A stretch of DNA of 64,000 bases from NCBI RefSeq assembly GCF_949628215.1, contig NW_027441194.1, positions 166,832 through 230,831 on the forward strand, read 5' to 3'. Shown here in pieces: positions 32,676 through 43,700 of this stretch (position 1 is its first letter; every line of letters begins with the position of its first letter). Below the pieces are notes generated by a model. That model worked only from the letters and a program-made list of their open reading frames with translations, was not told the origin of the DNA and did no database searches. The position numbers were made by a program, and so were the translations under genes. The DNA comes from Phalacrocorax aristotelis. Taxonomy: Eukaryota > Chordata > Aves > Suliformes > Phalacrocoracidae.

Positions 32676-33094
32676 GTTACGCAGGCACAACTAGGCACTA
32701 AACAAAGGCTTTCCAACACTGGAGGTCTAGAACAGGTAGACATTAGCACAGAAGCACAAAGGGCTCTGTCACCCTGCACAAATCTCCCCGTGCCTACACA
32801 CGCACACGTTCAGAAGTTATTTATCAGAAAACGCCCAACTGAGCCATTTGCCACAGTCACCAGACTCACGACGTGATAACACGACATGACACACGAGGTG
32901 GGCTCAGAGTTTTAAGGCAAAAATACCTCCCCCGCCCCCCACCCGAGATCTTTCAGGCTCCAGACCTGCCATCTCCCCGCACCAAACCTACCCGGCCAAA
33001 GGGTTTCAGGTGGCCCAAAACACAGTACACAGAAAATCGACGGGGAAAGCCCTACATTGTGCAAAAGCGAACGATGCCCGACCAGGGCTTCTCT
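32676..33094. repeat. Segmental duplicate shared with 58864-59280
   Basis: GTTACGCAG...CACAACTAGGCACTAAAC and the following 400 bp recur near the right end of the window with a few percent divergence. On the minus strand it would lie in the first intron of a transcript starting in the CpG island at 34136-34960. Confidence 0.8.
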
Positions 33095-34113
33095 GCGGGG
33101 CCCGGGCCCGGCACGGAGCCGCCCCCCCCCCACCGCGGGGTCGGGCCCGGGCCCGGCAGGGAACCGCCCCACCCCCACCCCGGCCCGGGCCCGGCAGGGA
33201 GCCGCCGCCCCCCCCCACCCCGGCCCGGGCCCGGGCCCGGCAGGGAGCCGCCGCCCCCCCCCACCCCGGCCCGGGCCCGGGCCCGGCAGGGAGCCGCCGC
33301 CCCCCCCACCCCGGCCCGGAGCGGCCCGGGCCCGGCACGGAGCCGCCGCCCCCCCCACCCCGGCCCGGGGCCGGGCCCGGCCCGGAGCCGCCCCCCCCCC
33401 CACCCCGGCCCGGAGCGGCCCGGGCCCGGGCCCGGCCCGGAGCCGCCCCCCCCCCCACCCCGGCCCGGAGCGGCCCGGGCCCGGGCCCGGCCCGGAGCCG
33501 CCCCCCCCCCACCCCGGCCCGGAGCGGCCCGGGCCCGGGCCCGGCCCGGAGCCGCCCCCCCCCCCCACCCCGGCCCGGAGCGGCCCGGGCCCGGGCCCGG
33601 CCCGGAGCCGCCCCCCCCCCCAACCCGGCCCGGAGCGGCCCGGGCCCGGGCCCGGCCCGGAGCCGCCCCCCCCCCCACCCCGGCCCGGAGCGGCCCGGGC
33701 CCGGGCCCGGCCCGGAGCCGCCCCCCCCCCACCCCGGCCCGGAGCGGCCCGGGGTCGGGCCCGGCCCGGAGCCGCCCCCCCCCCACCCCGGCCCGGAGCG
33801 GCCCGGGGTCGGGCCCGGCCCGGAGCCGCCCCCCCCCACCCCGGCCCGGGCCCGGGGTCGGGCCCGGCACGGAGCCGCCCCCCCCCCACCCCGGCCCGGG
33901 CCCGGGGTCGGGCCCGGCACGGAGCCGCCCCCCCCCCACCCCGGCCCGGGCCCGGGGTCGGGCCCGGCACGGAGCCGCCCCCCCCCACCCCGGCCCGGGC
34001 CCGGGGTCGGGCCCGGCACGGAGCCGCCCCCACTCCACCCCGGCCCGGGGTCGGGCCCGGCACGGAGCCGCCCCCCCCCCACCCCGGCCCGGGGTCGGGC
34101 CCGGCACGGAGCC
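33095..34113. repeat. C/G-only minisatellite, about 56-bp period, roughly 18 copies
   Basis: The unit is close to ACCCCGGCCCGGAGCGGCC, then GGGCCCGGGCCCGGCC, then CGGAGCCG and a run of 8-11 C. Variants are clustered: copies with GGCAGGGAGCC at the left (to about 33300), GGCCCGGAGCC in the middle, and GGGTCGGGCCCGGCACGG at the right (from about 33750). The minus strand carries repeated G-runs with strong quadruplex potential. Long frames are open on both strands (for example 768 and 505 codons) only because the array has no A/T-rich stops. Region E (59283-59335) has no such array. Confidence 0.9.
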
Positions 34114-34960
34114 TCCACCGCTGCCCGAACTCACCCACCAGCGCTCTCCGGCCCCTGGCCACGGCCGCGCTGCTCTCCCAGGCGGCTGCCGCAGGCGAGG
34201 GTCGGGCGCTGCCAGGCCTCCAGGAGTCCTGAGGAGCTGGCGGCCACCGCAGGGGATGGCTGCCTGCGGTCGGACTGCCGCGGTGCTCCCCGCCCAGCTC
34301 CGAGCAGTCTCCGCCGGCCACGGGCTTCCCACGCCGGGCCGCAGAGGGGCCCCGGCACCGCAAAGAGACACCTCGCGGCGCAGCCGCCCCACGCACCGCT
34401 CCCACCTCCGCTCCGCCGCGCTGCGCCACCGGAAGCCCGAGCCCCGCGGGGCGGCCCTTAGAGGGCGGCCGGAAGGACCGGCCCCCACCGGCCCCTCCCC
34501 CGCGCCGGACCGCCCCCGCGCCCAGCCGGTGAGCGCCAGCGCCCCCTGCTGGCCGGGCCGCGCTCAGCTCGCGAGGGCGCCGTGGGCCGGGCGGGGGGGG
34601 ACGCGCCGGCTCGGGGCCAGCTCCTTTCGGGGCGAGCGAGCGAGCGGGAAACCCCTGCGGGCCCCGGTCACGGCCGGGCAGAGCCGCGCGCCCTCCGAGA
34701 GCTGCTCAACGGGGCTGCCCCTCGTGACACTTACCGAGCCGTCCGCGACGGGAGCGGGCAGAGGAGGAAGGGGCCGGCGGCCGCGGGGCCCTGGCCGCAG
34801 GCACGGCGGGGGGTGGGGGGCTGGGGCCCGTGGGGCCGCCCTGCTGGGTCACTGCCCTGCGCCGCACCGCGCTGGGGGCTGGGGCCCGACCGGCGCCGGG
34901 CGACCGGGGGCAGCCACGAGCAGGGGGCCTGAGCTTAGCCACGGCCAGCAGAACACCCCG
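34114..34960 (-). promoter_or_regulatory. CpG island promoter with candidate minus-strand first exon
   Basis: CpG island with two ETS-type sites (CACCGGAAGCCC and GGCCGGAAGGAC, 34420-34480). The minus-strand donor GTGAGT (complement of 34129-34134, exon edge 34135) follows a candidate first exon. Both donor and exon are conserved in the paralogue at 59349. Within the candidate exon, minus-strand translations of the two copies stay alignable over about 75 codons (PGPLCGPAWEARGRR...GPESAGG), which may reflect coding or simply recent duplication. Confidence 0.55.
34536..34554 (-). promoter_or_regulatory. CTCF-like site
   Basis: The plus strand reads CCAGCGCCCCCTGCTGGCC; the minus strand contains CCAGCAGGGGGCGC, a full match to the CTCF core consensus. 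It is conserved at 59759-59777. Confidence 0.7.
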
Positions 34961-37900
34961 AAGCGTGAGACGCTGCAAGGCCAAGGTGGTCCTTGGCAAT
35001 GGGGGCGCCTGGGCTCGGCCTCCGCCTTACCCGTCCTGGGTCTGCGTGGCGTTCCAGGGGAATGGTGTTTTCCTTGTGCGGAAGGTGGGCTGGCCGGTCG
35101 GCCGTGCCCCGGCCGTTACCGATCCTGCCAAAGGCGCTCGCACGCTCTGGCCCATTACTGCTGCGGTGCCGCGCTGTAGCAGAAAGAAGAGGTGTTGTGT
35201 TATCTCACAAAAAGCCTCCTATGGTCAGTTGAAGAAATAACCTCTTTCCGTGGCACTGACTCTTTTCGTACAGTCCACAGCCGGCTTTCGGCTTTTGTCT
35301 TTACAGCATTCAGTTTGCTTTCTGCCAAGCTTTCTACCTGCTGTGAAACATTTGGATGGTTTTTTCTTGTTGTTTTTTTTTTCCCCTACTTGCTCCACAA
35401 CTCCCACACCAACCACCCAGCGCGGCTCGCCTTTCAGCCCCCAGACCCAGGAGCCTTGCCCTGGGACGGCCCTTACATGTCAGCAGAGTTGTTCCAGCTC
35501 TCACCCTGTCCCTACCCAGCTGAGGACGTCTGTGTCCGTGGGAGGCACCCAGAAACTCCCCCTGCTGCGTGGCAGTCCCCTGCCCCGTCAGAGAAAACTG
35601 CGGCAATATCGGCTAAGTTTAAAAGCGTCGGCAGGAGGTGCAGAATACGTAAATAAAGCGGCGGTTGGCTGCCGGGTATGGGTGCAATATAAATACATTT
35701 TGTTTATAGGCCTTCGTGCCTATTCAGCGTTGAACGGCACCGCAGCCCACCCAGCCCGGGGCTCGGAGAAGGGTCTCTCCAAGGGCACAACCTAAGGCAG
35801 CGCAGGAAGCCCAGCTGCCACGCTCCCAGTCGCTACGGGACGCTCGCTTACAGTTACACTAACGAGGGTACGGATGAGGCTGGAACTAGCAGAAATGCTG
35901 ACTCTTCTGGCCTTTTATTTGTGGAAGGTACAGCGCGCGAGCCTCGGCGGCTCACAGGAGAAGCGTGCAGTGCTGCCTGACTCTCATTCTCAGCTCACGT
36001 ACTACTGCCAAAGCTCCTGCCCTGTGCTGTGCCAGATGCCGGCTGGCGTGAGCGCCTGGGCTCCTGAGGGACCCCCCTTGTCCTGAGAGCCAGAGGTACT
36101 CACTTCCCTTTGCATGAGGCCTGTAGGAGATATACCCTGCAATTTTAAAAATCTGTATCAAACGTGGCAGACTCAAAAGAGGGCATTTTTAAAAAGGCAG
36201 GTTTGTTTTCTTTGTTAACTTTACGATCTACAGCCTAGCAAAGAGCTCCCTTTCAGTGTCAGTCGCTTGGCTTTCTCCCCTACTGACGAGGTCCCAGCCT
36301 CCCGGTGAGATCTCGCTGGAGATATTCTGAGTTTCCCTCGAGTACGTGGCTGCCCTGGCCCGAGGCCAGCGAAGAAGCTGACTTTGCCCGTGCCTGAATC
36401 AGCAACACGTCCAGCAGGCGACTTGCAGAGCCCAGGGAACCCTCGTAAAGAGGTTTGGGGGTGGGGCGCGCCACATCTGCGGCATCGGCCGTGGGAAAGG
36501 ACCGGCGCAGTAAAACAGGTGGGTGAAACCGCGGTGCGCGCCAATACGTGCTGCTGCCTGGGGCATCGCTTTGCTGCGGGTCAAGTCAGATGCTCTCTGT
36601 AAGAGCGAGTCAGGGTAAAGGCAGCAGCAGATTTCTTTTCTGCTCATTTTAACAAAGGCTGGACGGAGCCCATAGAGGAAGGCACTACGCGTCTTGCTGG
36701 GTTTGTTTCCCCGCCTTCTCGTAAGCTGTCGCGGAAACTTGCACGAGGAAAGCCTGTGCAAGCTGATGATGACAGCCACACACGGTTGAAGAGGGAGCAG
36801 ATGGTGAGAGCAGAGGTACGCGCTCAGGCTGTGCGCTGGAAGCTAATGCTAATGCTGCAAAATAAAGAGTGGATTTTCTTTTTTGGGTTTAGGTGAGCGC
36901 TAAACATGACATGTGCGTATGCGCGTGTGTCTCTCGCAGGTTTTTGTCATACACCCCACCCTCCCACCCCAAAAAAACAACCCACACATGCCACGCGTTA
37001 AACAGTGGTTTTCCATTGTACTTAGACGTGCTTACATAGGTGTGTTGGTTTGTTACTTTTTTTAATGCAGAAACAGCAATACGATAGATTTAATACAGCT
37101 AGCAGTTAGACGGGTGTAGCTTTAGAGCGTCGGCTGTTTACAAAGCAACTGCACACCTTCTTTAACTCACAGTTTAAACAAATGAACTTGCAGTGCATCA
37201 CACGTGCTTTGTACAGTCACGTTCCACACGGCAGGTCAGATGCTTCACCCTGCCTTGTCCTTGTTCCCCCGACTCCGACGGGACCGCCGAGGCCATCCTG
37301 GGGACAGCGCCGCTTTCTAGCAGCTGGGTTGCTTGCCTGGACGCCCCACAGACAAACAATCATTTCCCCACTGAACCTCTTCTCAAATATTTTCCTACCC
37401 CTGCAGGCCCCACGTCCTTTGGTTCATATTTCCTTTTTTCCGGGCTTTATGCACAGGACCGATGATTTCCAGAAATAGAAACAGAGGCTGATTCAGTCCA
37501 GGCTAAACATTCTCTGACCTAAACCAAACTGCCTTCGAAGAGATAGCTGTACTGTGGGCACCACCTCGGGAACAGAAGTTGCCCTGTCATTAAAAAAAAA
37601 AAAAAAAAAAGAAGGAAAACAAGGCATTTCAGGCTGAGGAGGCTGAACGGTGTGCTGGGGGCGGTGGGGAGTTGGAAAGAAACAGTTCAGACGATCAGAG
37701 CGAGCTTAGCGTTGCAAAGCGTGCCATTATTTTTAATTTGGCAGTCAGAAGAAAATAGATTCCGACACTGATTTCCTGTGTGCTGCGGGAGTTCTCGCCT
37801 CAGCATTCCTGTGCACCATTTTACTTTTGTGTCCCGTCTGCTTTGCTTTTGCGCTGTAGCTCTCCGGTTCTAGCTACGCTTCCCACCACCCCCGTTACTC

Positions 37901-39400
37901 TTTGACAAGCCCAGCTCTCACTGTGCTTCCCTTCCCGTATGCGCGTGCAGGGAAAAGCCCGCGCGTCTGCCACTACAGGACACGCTCTGGGAGGCAGGAG
38001 AGATGACGACGCTCCCTGACAGAGGACACAGCTGAGGGGCGGTCCGCCGGGGCTGGGGAGATGGCAGCACCTTCCCTCAGCTGCCCCATCCGAGCACGGG
38101 TGCAGGTGAGCACTGAGGAGAGACAAGCAGGCAGGAGCCGCAGAGCGAGAGAGAAAATAAAATTCACGGGTGGGTGCTACTTACGTCTCATTTTTAGCGC
38201 AAGGGATGAATTCTCAGCACATTCTTGGAGCTGCCCCTTTGGGACTCATGGAGAAGAGGGAGGTTGGCCACGCGGTGCAGCCCAGCTCTGCTTCCTCTAA
38301 ATGGTTTTACTGTTCAGGTGTTGCCCTAATCTGGCCGGTACCCCTGCAAAGAGTTTGGGATTTCTGCTGCCTCTCCGGGCCAGCCGCAGACCCTGACTTC
38401 ATCGCAGCGAATGACCCTGCGCTCGTCAGAGCGGTTGCCGAGTCACATCCCGCTGCCTTCCCTGCAGAACCGGTGACCCTTTTTCAGCCCTTGCCCCCTC
38501 TTCTCTCCGCTCGTTGCCCATCCCTTTATCAGTGCCGGCACCGATCCTGCCTCCAGCTCGCCCTGTCTCCACCTGCGAGCGCCCAACAGGAGCTAAATGT
38601 CTCCTCAAGGACGCACGGAAGAGACGCGCAGGTAACCCAGCACAGACCCCCTGCAAACATCTTCTTTCCATTTTCTTTCCTCTCCTGACACGAAGAGATG
38701 ACTTAGGAAAAAGCGTACTGCTCACACTTCACCTGCACTGCTTCTACTTTCACTTTCGCTCTCCTTGGCAGTAATTAATAGCGGTGGTTGGGGAGGGCTG
38801 GGGCATTCCCCCAAAGCGGCTGCAGTTACATCCGGGCGGTTGTGGCACTCCATTAGCTCTGTAGTTTTTAAATCTAAATCTTCTGGAATTGTTAGTTCTG
38901 CTCAGGAATCACCCGTACCTGCAAATTTTCTTAATAGCTACGCTTGACCCCAGCCACTGTTTAACAGCTCACCTTTATTTCTCTTCATTTAAGAACCTAA
39001 AGCTTCGTTTACTGCTTGGGTTGGAAGCAGGAGCTGTCGCTGCCTCTGAACTTTCTAACAGCCCTGTTACAATTTCAGTACTACCCGCTCCCAATTTAGC
39101 TTTCCGGGTCGATTTTCATTCTAGATTCGAAAATTTCCTTATTTTGTTTCTGATCAGGAGTCATTAATGCCTGCAGTTGATTTAGTAACGGCTGTATTTA
39201 GATTGAGCTATTAATGACTCGCAACTCTATTTATGGCATAAAAAAGGACTGCCTTTATTTTTTTTAACTACAGATTAGGAATAATGACTGCCTGGTTTGT
39301 TCAGTAATAGGTGTGATTAAATTTAGTCACGACTCCTCCCTAAATAATATGTATTTATTTGCACTCTAACAATTTAACCTTCCCTTTACCGGCCAGGGGC
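34961..39400. other. Unique intergenic or intronic DNA
   Basis: Mixed-composition, mostly single-copy sequence. Seen: an A-run of about 18 at 37590-37608, a few AATAAA signals (for example near 36860), AT-rich DNA at 38940-39370, and no open frame with recognisable protein features. I see no tRNA, rRNA or named repeat. A transcript from the minus-strand promoters at 39466-40390 would run through it. Confidence 0.45.
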
Positions 39401-40400
39401 ACCGACAAGTGCCCGTGCGTACCTCCGCTCCCCCTGCGCCGGCTCCCCAGGGAACAGCCTCTTACCCTGACCAGAGTCTGCAGCGGCCCGTTGTCATCCC
39501 AGCTCCTCGCCCTCGAGAAAGCGGCCGCCTGAAGCGGCGGCAGCTCCGCTGCTGCCCAGAGGGGACGGAAATGGCGCGGGGTAAAGCTCTCCGGGCCGCC
39601 TGCGTCCCGCGCGGAGGCGGTGACCTCAGCAGCCTGTACGCTGTTGGGGCCGAGCCAACAACCTGAGGAGGAGTCGCAGGGCGTAGCTGTTTCTGCAACA
39701 ACCACGCTTTCCCGCCTGGCTGGACAAGAAAGCGGGGCCTGCGGGGGCCTGGAGAGGCAGCATCGCTGCAGGTTGTGCCACGGCTGTTGAGAGGCCAAGG
39801 CAACACCTGAAACAGTGAACGGCACAACTAGTGAAAACCCCCAAGGTTCCGGGTTCAGTAAAGACAGGAATTGCAGCAGCACAATAAAATGATCTCACGA
39901 GGGGAAAAAAAACAGCAAAGCAAAAACCAAACCCCAAACAGAACACCATACCACTAACCCGTCTCACCGCCCCCTCAGCGCCCAAAACAGCATCCTGGGA
40001 GAAAAAAAGCAAAGCAGGCCACAAGGGACCTTTCTAGTACAGATGCCGCCAAAGAGTGCCAAGCTCTGGAATCCTTACCTCAGGCAACGCCTCCGCTTCT
40101 CTAAACGCCAGAGCACGCCTGCCCGGGGGGCTGAGACAGCCCCAAAGCTGCGACCGCCCGAGGGAACACGGGAGCACCGACGCCAGAGAAGCCCAGGGCC
40201 AGAGCCGGGGCTCTTCCACCCCCGGGCCCCGCCCCCGCCCTTCCCACAGCGCCCCGCGAAAGGGGCGGGCCGAGCCCCCCGGGGGGTGAAGGCCCCGGGA
40301 GCCGTACGAGAGCCGCCTGGAGTTCCCGGCACGGGAGGGAGGGGGGAGAGAAAACACCCAAACCGAGCCCCCCGAGCGGAGCAAACACAGGCTCGGGCTG
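39401..40400 (-). promoter_or_regulatory. CpG-rich region with two minus-strand splice donors
   Basis: Two strong minus-strand donors stand out: TGAG followed by GTAAGG (exon edge 40079) and CAGG followed by GTAAGA (exon edge 39466). Candidate exons lie just above them (about 40080-40390 and 39467-39560, the latter with an acceptor-like CCCCTCTGGGCAG). Both face away from the GC-box array at 40401. The encoded product, if any, is unknown. Confidence 0.4.
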
Positions 40401-40790
40401 TTGCCGGGGGGCGGGGCCTGTCGCTAAGGGGAGAGAGCCGGCACCGCCCCCCGGGCCGTTGCCGGGGGGTGGGGCCTGTCGCTAAGGGGAGAGAGCCGGC
40501 ACCGACCCCCGGGCCGTTGCCGGGGGGTGGGGCCTGTCACTAAGGGGGTGTGTCCAAAGGGACGCTGGCAATGCCCCTGGAGCCATCACCAAGGGCAGGG
40601 CCTGTTGCTATGGAGGGTGGGGCCAGGCAGCACCAGCAACACCCCCAGGCTGTCACCAGGGGGTGGGACCTGTTGCTAACTGGGGATGCTGGGGAGCACA
40701 CGAGCACGGCCCCACCCCACCAGGCCCTCGCCAGGGGGCGGGGCCTGTCGCAAAGGTGGGTGGGGCCAGAGGGGTCAGATATCAGCCCGC
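40401..40790. repeat. 58-bp GC-box tandem repeat, three good copies plus decayed ones
   Basis: Copies start at 40401, 40459 and 40517, each with GTTGCCGGGGGGCGGGGCC (the second and third have GTGGGG) and CTGTCGCTAAGGGGAGAGAG. Decayed copies continue to about 40780 (CACCAAGGGCAGGGCCTGTT, CACCAGGGGGTGGGACCTGT, CGCCAGGGGGCGGGGCCTGT). GGGGCGGGGCC is a consensus Sp1/KLF site, so the repeat is a natural multi-site promoter element. Confidence 0.8.
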
Positions 40791-43700
40791 GCGTGTAGAC
40801 CAGTGCGTCCCAGTAATGACCAACATGCCACACAGTATGGATCCCAGTACATCCCAGCTCCCTCCCAGCGACGCCCAGTACATCCCAGTTCCCTCCCAGT
40901 ACATCCCAGTTGCCTACCAGTGCAGCCCAGTACATCCCAGATCCCTCCCAGTCCGTCCCAGTTCTTTCCCAGTCCGTCCCAGTACATCCCAGTTCCCTCA
41001 CAGTACATCCCAGTTCCCTCACAGTTCACACACAGTTCACTCCCAGTTCCATTCCAGTACATCCCAGTACATGCCAGTTGCCTCCCAGTTTCCTCTAAGT
41101 ACATCCCAGTACTTCAAAGTTCCCTCCCAGTACATCCCAGTTCCCTCACAGTACATCCCAGTACTTCACAGTTCACTCCCACTACATCCCAGTACGTCCC
41201 AGTTCCCCCTTGGTACATAACACTTCCCTCCCAATACATCCCAGTTCCCTCCCATTACATCCCGATTCCCTCCCAGTACATCCCAGTTCCCTGCCAGTAT
41301 GTCCCAGTACATCCCAGTTCCCTCACAGTACATCCCAGTTCCCTCCCAGTACATCCTGGTACATCCCAGTTCCCACCCAGTACATCCTACTACATACCAG
41401 TTCCCTCCCCGTTCCATCCCAGTTCCATCCCAATTCCATCCCAGTACATCCCAGTACTTCACAGTTCCCTCCCAGTACATCCCAGTTCCCTCTAAGTACA
41501 TCCCAGTACTTCACAGTTCCCTCCCAGCACATCCCAGTACGTCCCAGTTCCCCTCAGTACATAACACTTCCCTCCCAGTTCCCTCCCAGTACATCCCAGT
41601 TCCCTCCCAGTCCGTCCCAATCCCCTCCCAGTACATCCCAGTTCCCTCCCAGTATGTCCCAGTACATCCCAGTTCCCTCACAGTACATCCCAGTTCCCTC
41701 ACAGTTCACACACAGTTCACTCCCAGTTCCATTCCAGTACATCCCAGTACATGCCACTTTCCTCCAAGTAAATCCCAGTTCCCTCCCACTACATCCAAGT
41801 TCCCTCCCACTTCCCTCTAAGTACATCCCAGTACTTCACAGTTCACTCCCAATACATCCCAGTTCCCCCTCGGTACATAACAGTTCCCTCCCAGTACACC
41901 CCAGTACATCCCAGTTCCCTCCCAGTATGTCCCACTACATCCCAGTTCCCTCCCAGTACATCCCAGTTCCCTCCCAGTAAATCCCAATTCCCAACACTTT
42001 CCACCCAGTACATCCCAGTTCCCTCCCAGTACATCCCAGTTCCCTCTAAGTACATCCCAGTACTTCACAGTTCCCTCCCAGTTCACTCCCAGTTCCCTCC
42101 CAGTACATCCCAGTTCCCTCTAAGTACATCCCAATACTTCATAGTTCCCTCCCAGCACGTCCCAGTACGTCCCAGTTCCCCTCAGTACATAACACTTCCC
42201 TCCCAGTACATACCAGTACATCCCAGTGTCCTCACAGTACATCCCAGTTCCCTCACAGTACATCCCAGTTCTCTCCCAGTTCACTCCCAGTACACAACAG
42301 TTACCTCCCAGTACATCCCAGTACATCCCAGTAGATCCTGGTACATCCCAAATCCCTGCCAGTTCCACCCGGTACAACCCAGTACAAGCCTGTACATCCT
42401 AGTTCCTCCACAGTACATCCCAGGGCATCCCCGCACATTGTAGTGCCTCCCAGTACATCCCAGCTCCCTCCCAGTACTGGGAGGGACCTGGGATGTACTG
42501 GGAGGGACCTGGGATGTACTGGGATGTAATGGGACGGAACTGGGATGTAATGGGACGGAACTGGGAAAGAAGTGGTAGTGAACCGGTACTGGAATGTACG
42601 GCGATGTATTGGGATGTACTGGGAGCGAACTGGGATTTACTGGGATGTACTGGGAGGAAACTGGGATATACTGGGAGGAAACTGGGATATACTGGGAGGA
42701 AACTGGGAGGGAAGTGGGTGTCAACTGGGACATTCCAGTTTCCTCCCAGTACATCCCAGTTCCCTACCAGTGCAGCCCAGTACATCCCAGATCCCTCCCA
42801 GTCCCTCCCAGTACATCCCAGTACATCCCAGTTCCCTCACAGTACATCCCAGTTCCCTCCCAGTTCACTCCCAGTTCCATTCCAGTACATCCCAGTTGCC
42901 TCCCAGTTTCCTCTAAGTACATCCCAGTACTTTAAAGTTCCCTCCCAGTACATCCCAGTTCCCTCACAGTACATCCCAGTACTTCACAGTTCACTCCCAC
43001 TACATCCCAGTACGTCCCAGTTCCCCCTTGGTACATAACACTTCCCTCCCAATACATCCAAGTTCCCTCCCAGTACATCCCAATCCCCTCCCAGTACATC
43101 CCAGTTCCCTGCCAGTATGTCCCAGTACATCCCAGTTCCCTCCCAGTACATACCAGTTCCCTCCCACTACATCCCAGTTCCCTCCCAGTTCCCTCCCACT
43201 ACATCCCAGTTCCCTCCCACTACATACCAGTTCCCTCCCAGTACATCCCAGTACATCCTGGTACATCCCAGTTCCCACCCAGTACATCCTACTACATACC
43301 AGTTCCCTCCCAGTTCACTCCCAGTACATCCCAGTACTTCACAGTTCCATCCCAGTACATCCCAGTACGCACCAGTTCCCCTCAGTACATAACACTTCCC
43401 TCCCAGTACATACCAGTACATCCCAGTGTCCTCACACTACGTCCCAGTTCCCTCACAGTACATCCCAGTTCCCTACCAGTACGTCCCAGTTCCCTCCCAG
43501 TTCACTCCCAGTACATAACAGTTACCTCCCAGTACATCCCAGTACATCCCAGTAGATCCTGGTACATCCCAAATCCCTGCCAGTTCCACCCGGTACAACC
43601 CAGTACAAGCCTGTACATCCTAGTTCCTCCACAGTACATCCCAGGGCATCCCCGCACGTTGTAGTGCCTCCCAGTACATCCCAGTTCCCTCCCAGTACTG

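Noticed and set aside
32873..35179. A 768-codon plus-strand frame and several 370-505-codon minus-strand frames
   Set aside because: All cross the C/G-only minisatellite, which lacks stop codons in every frame. Composition is Pro/Gly/Arg/Ala only, and the paralogue at 59283 has no such stretch.
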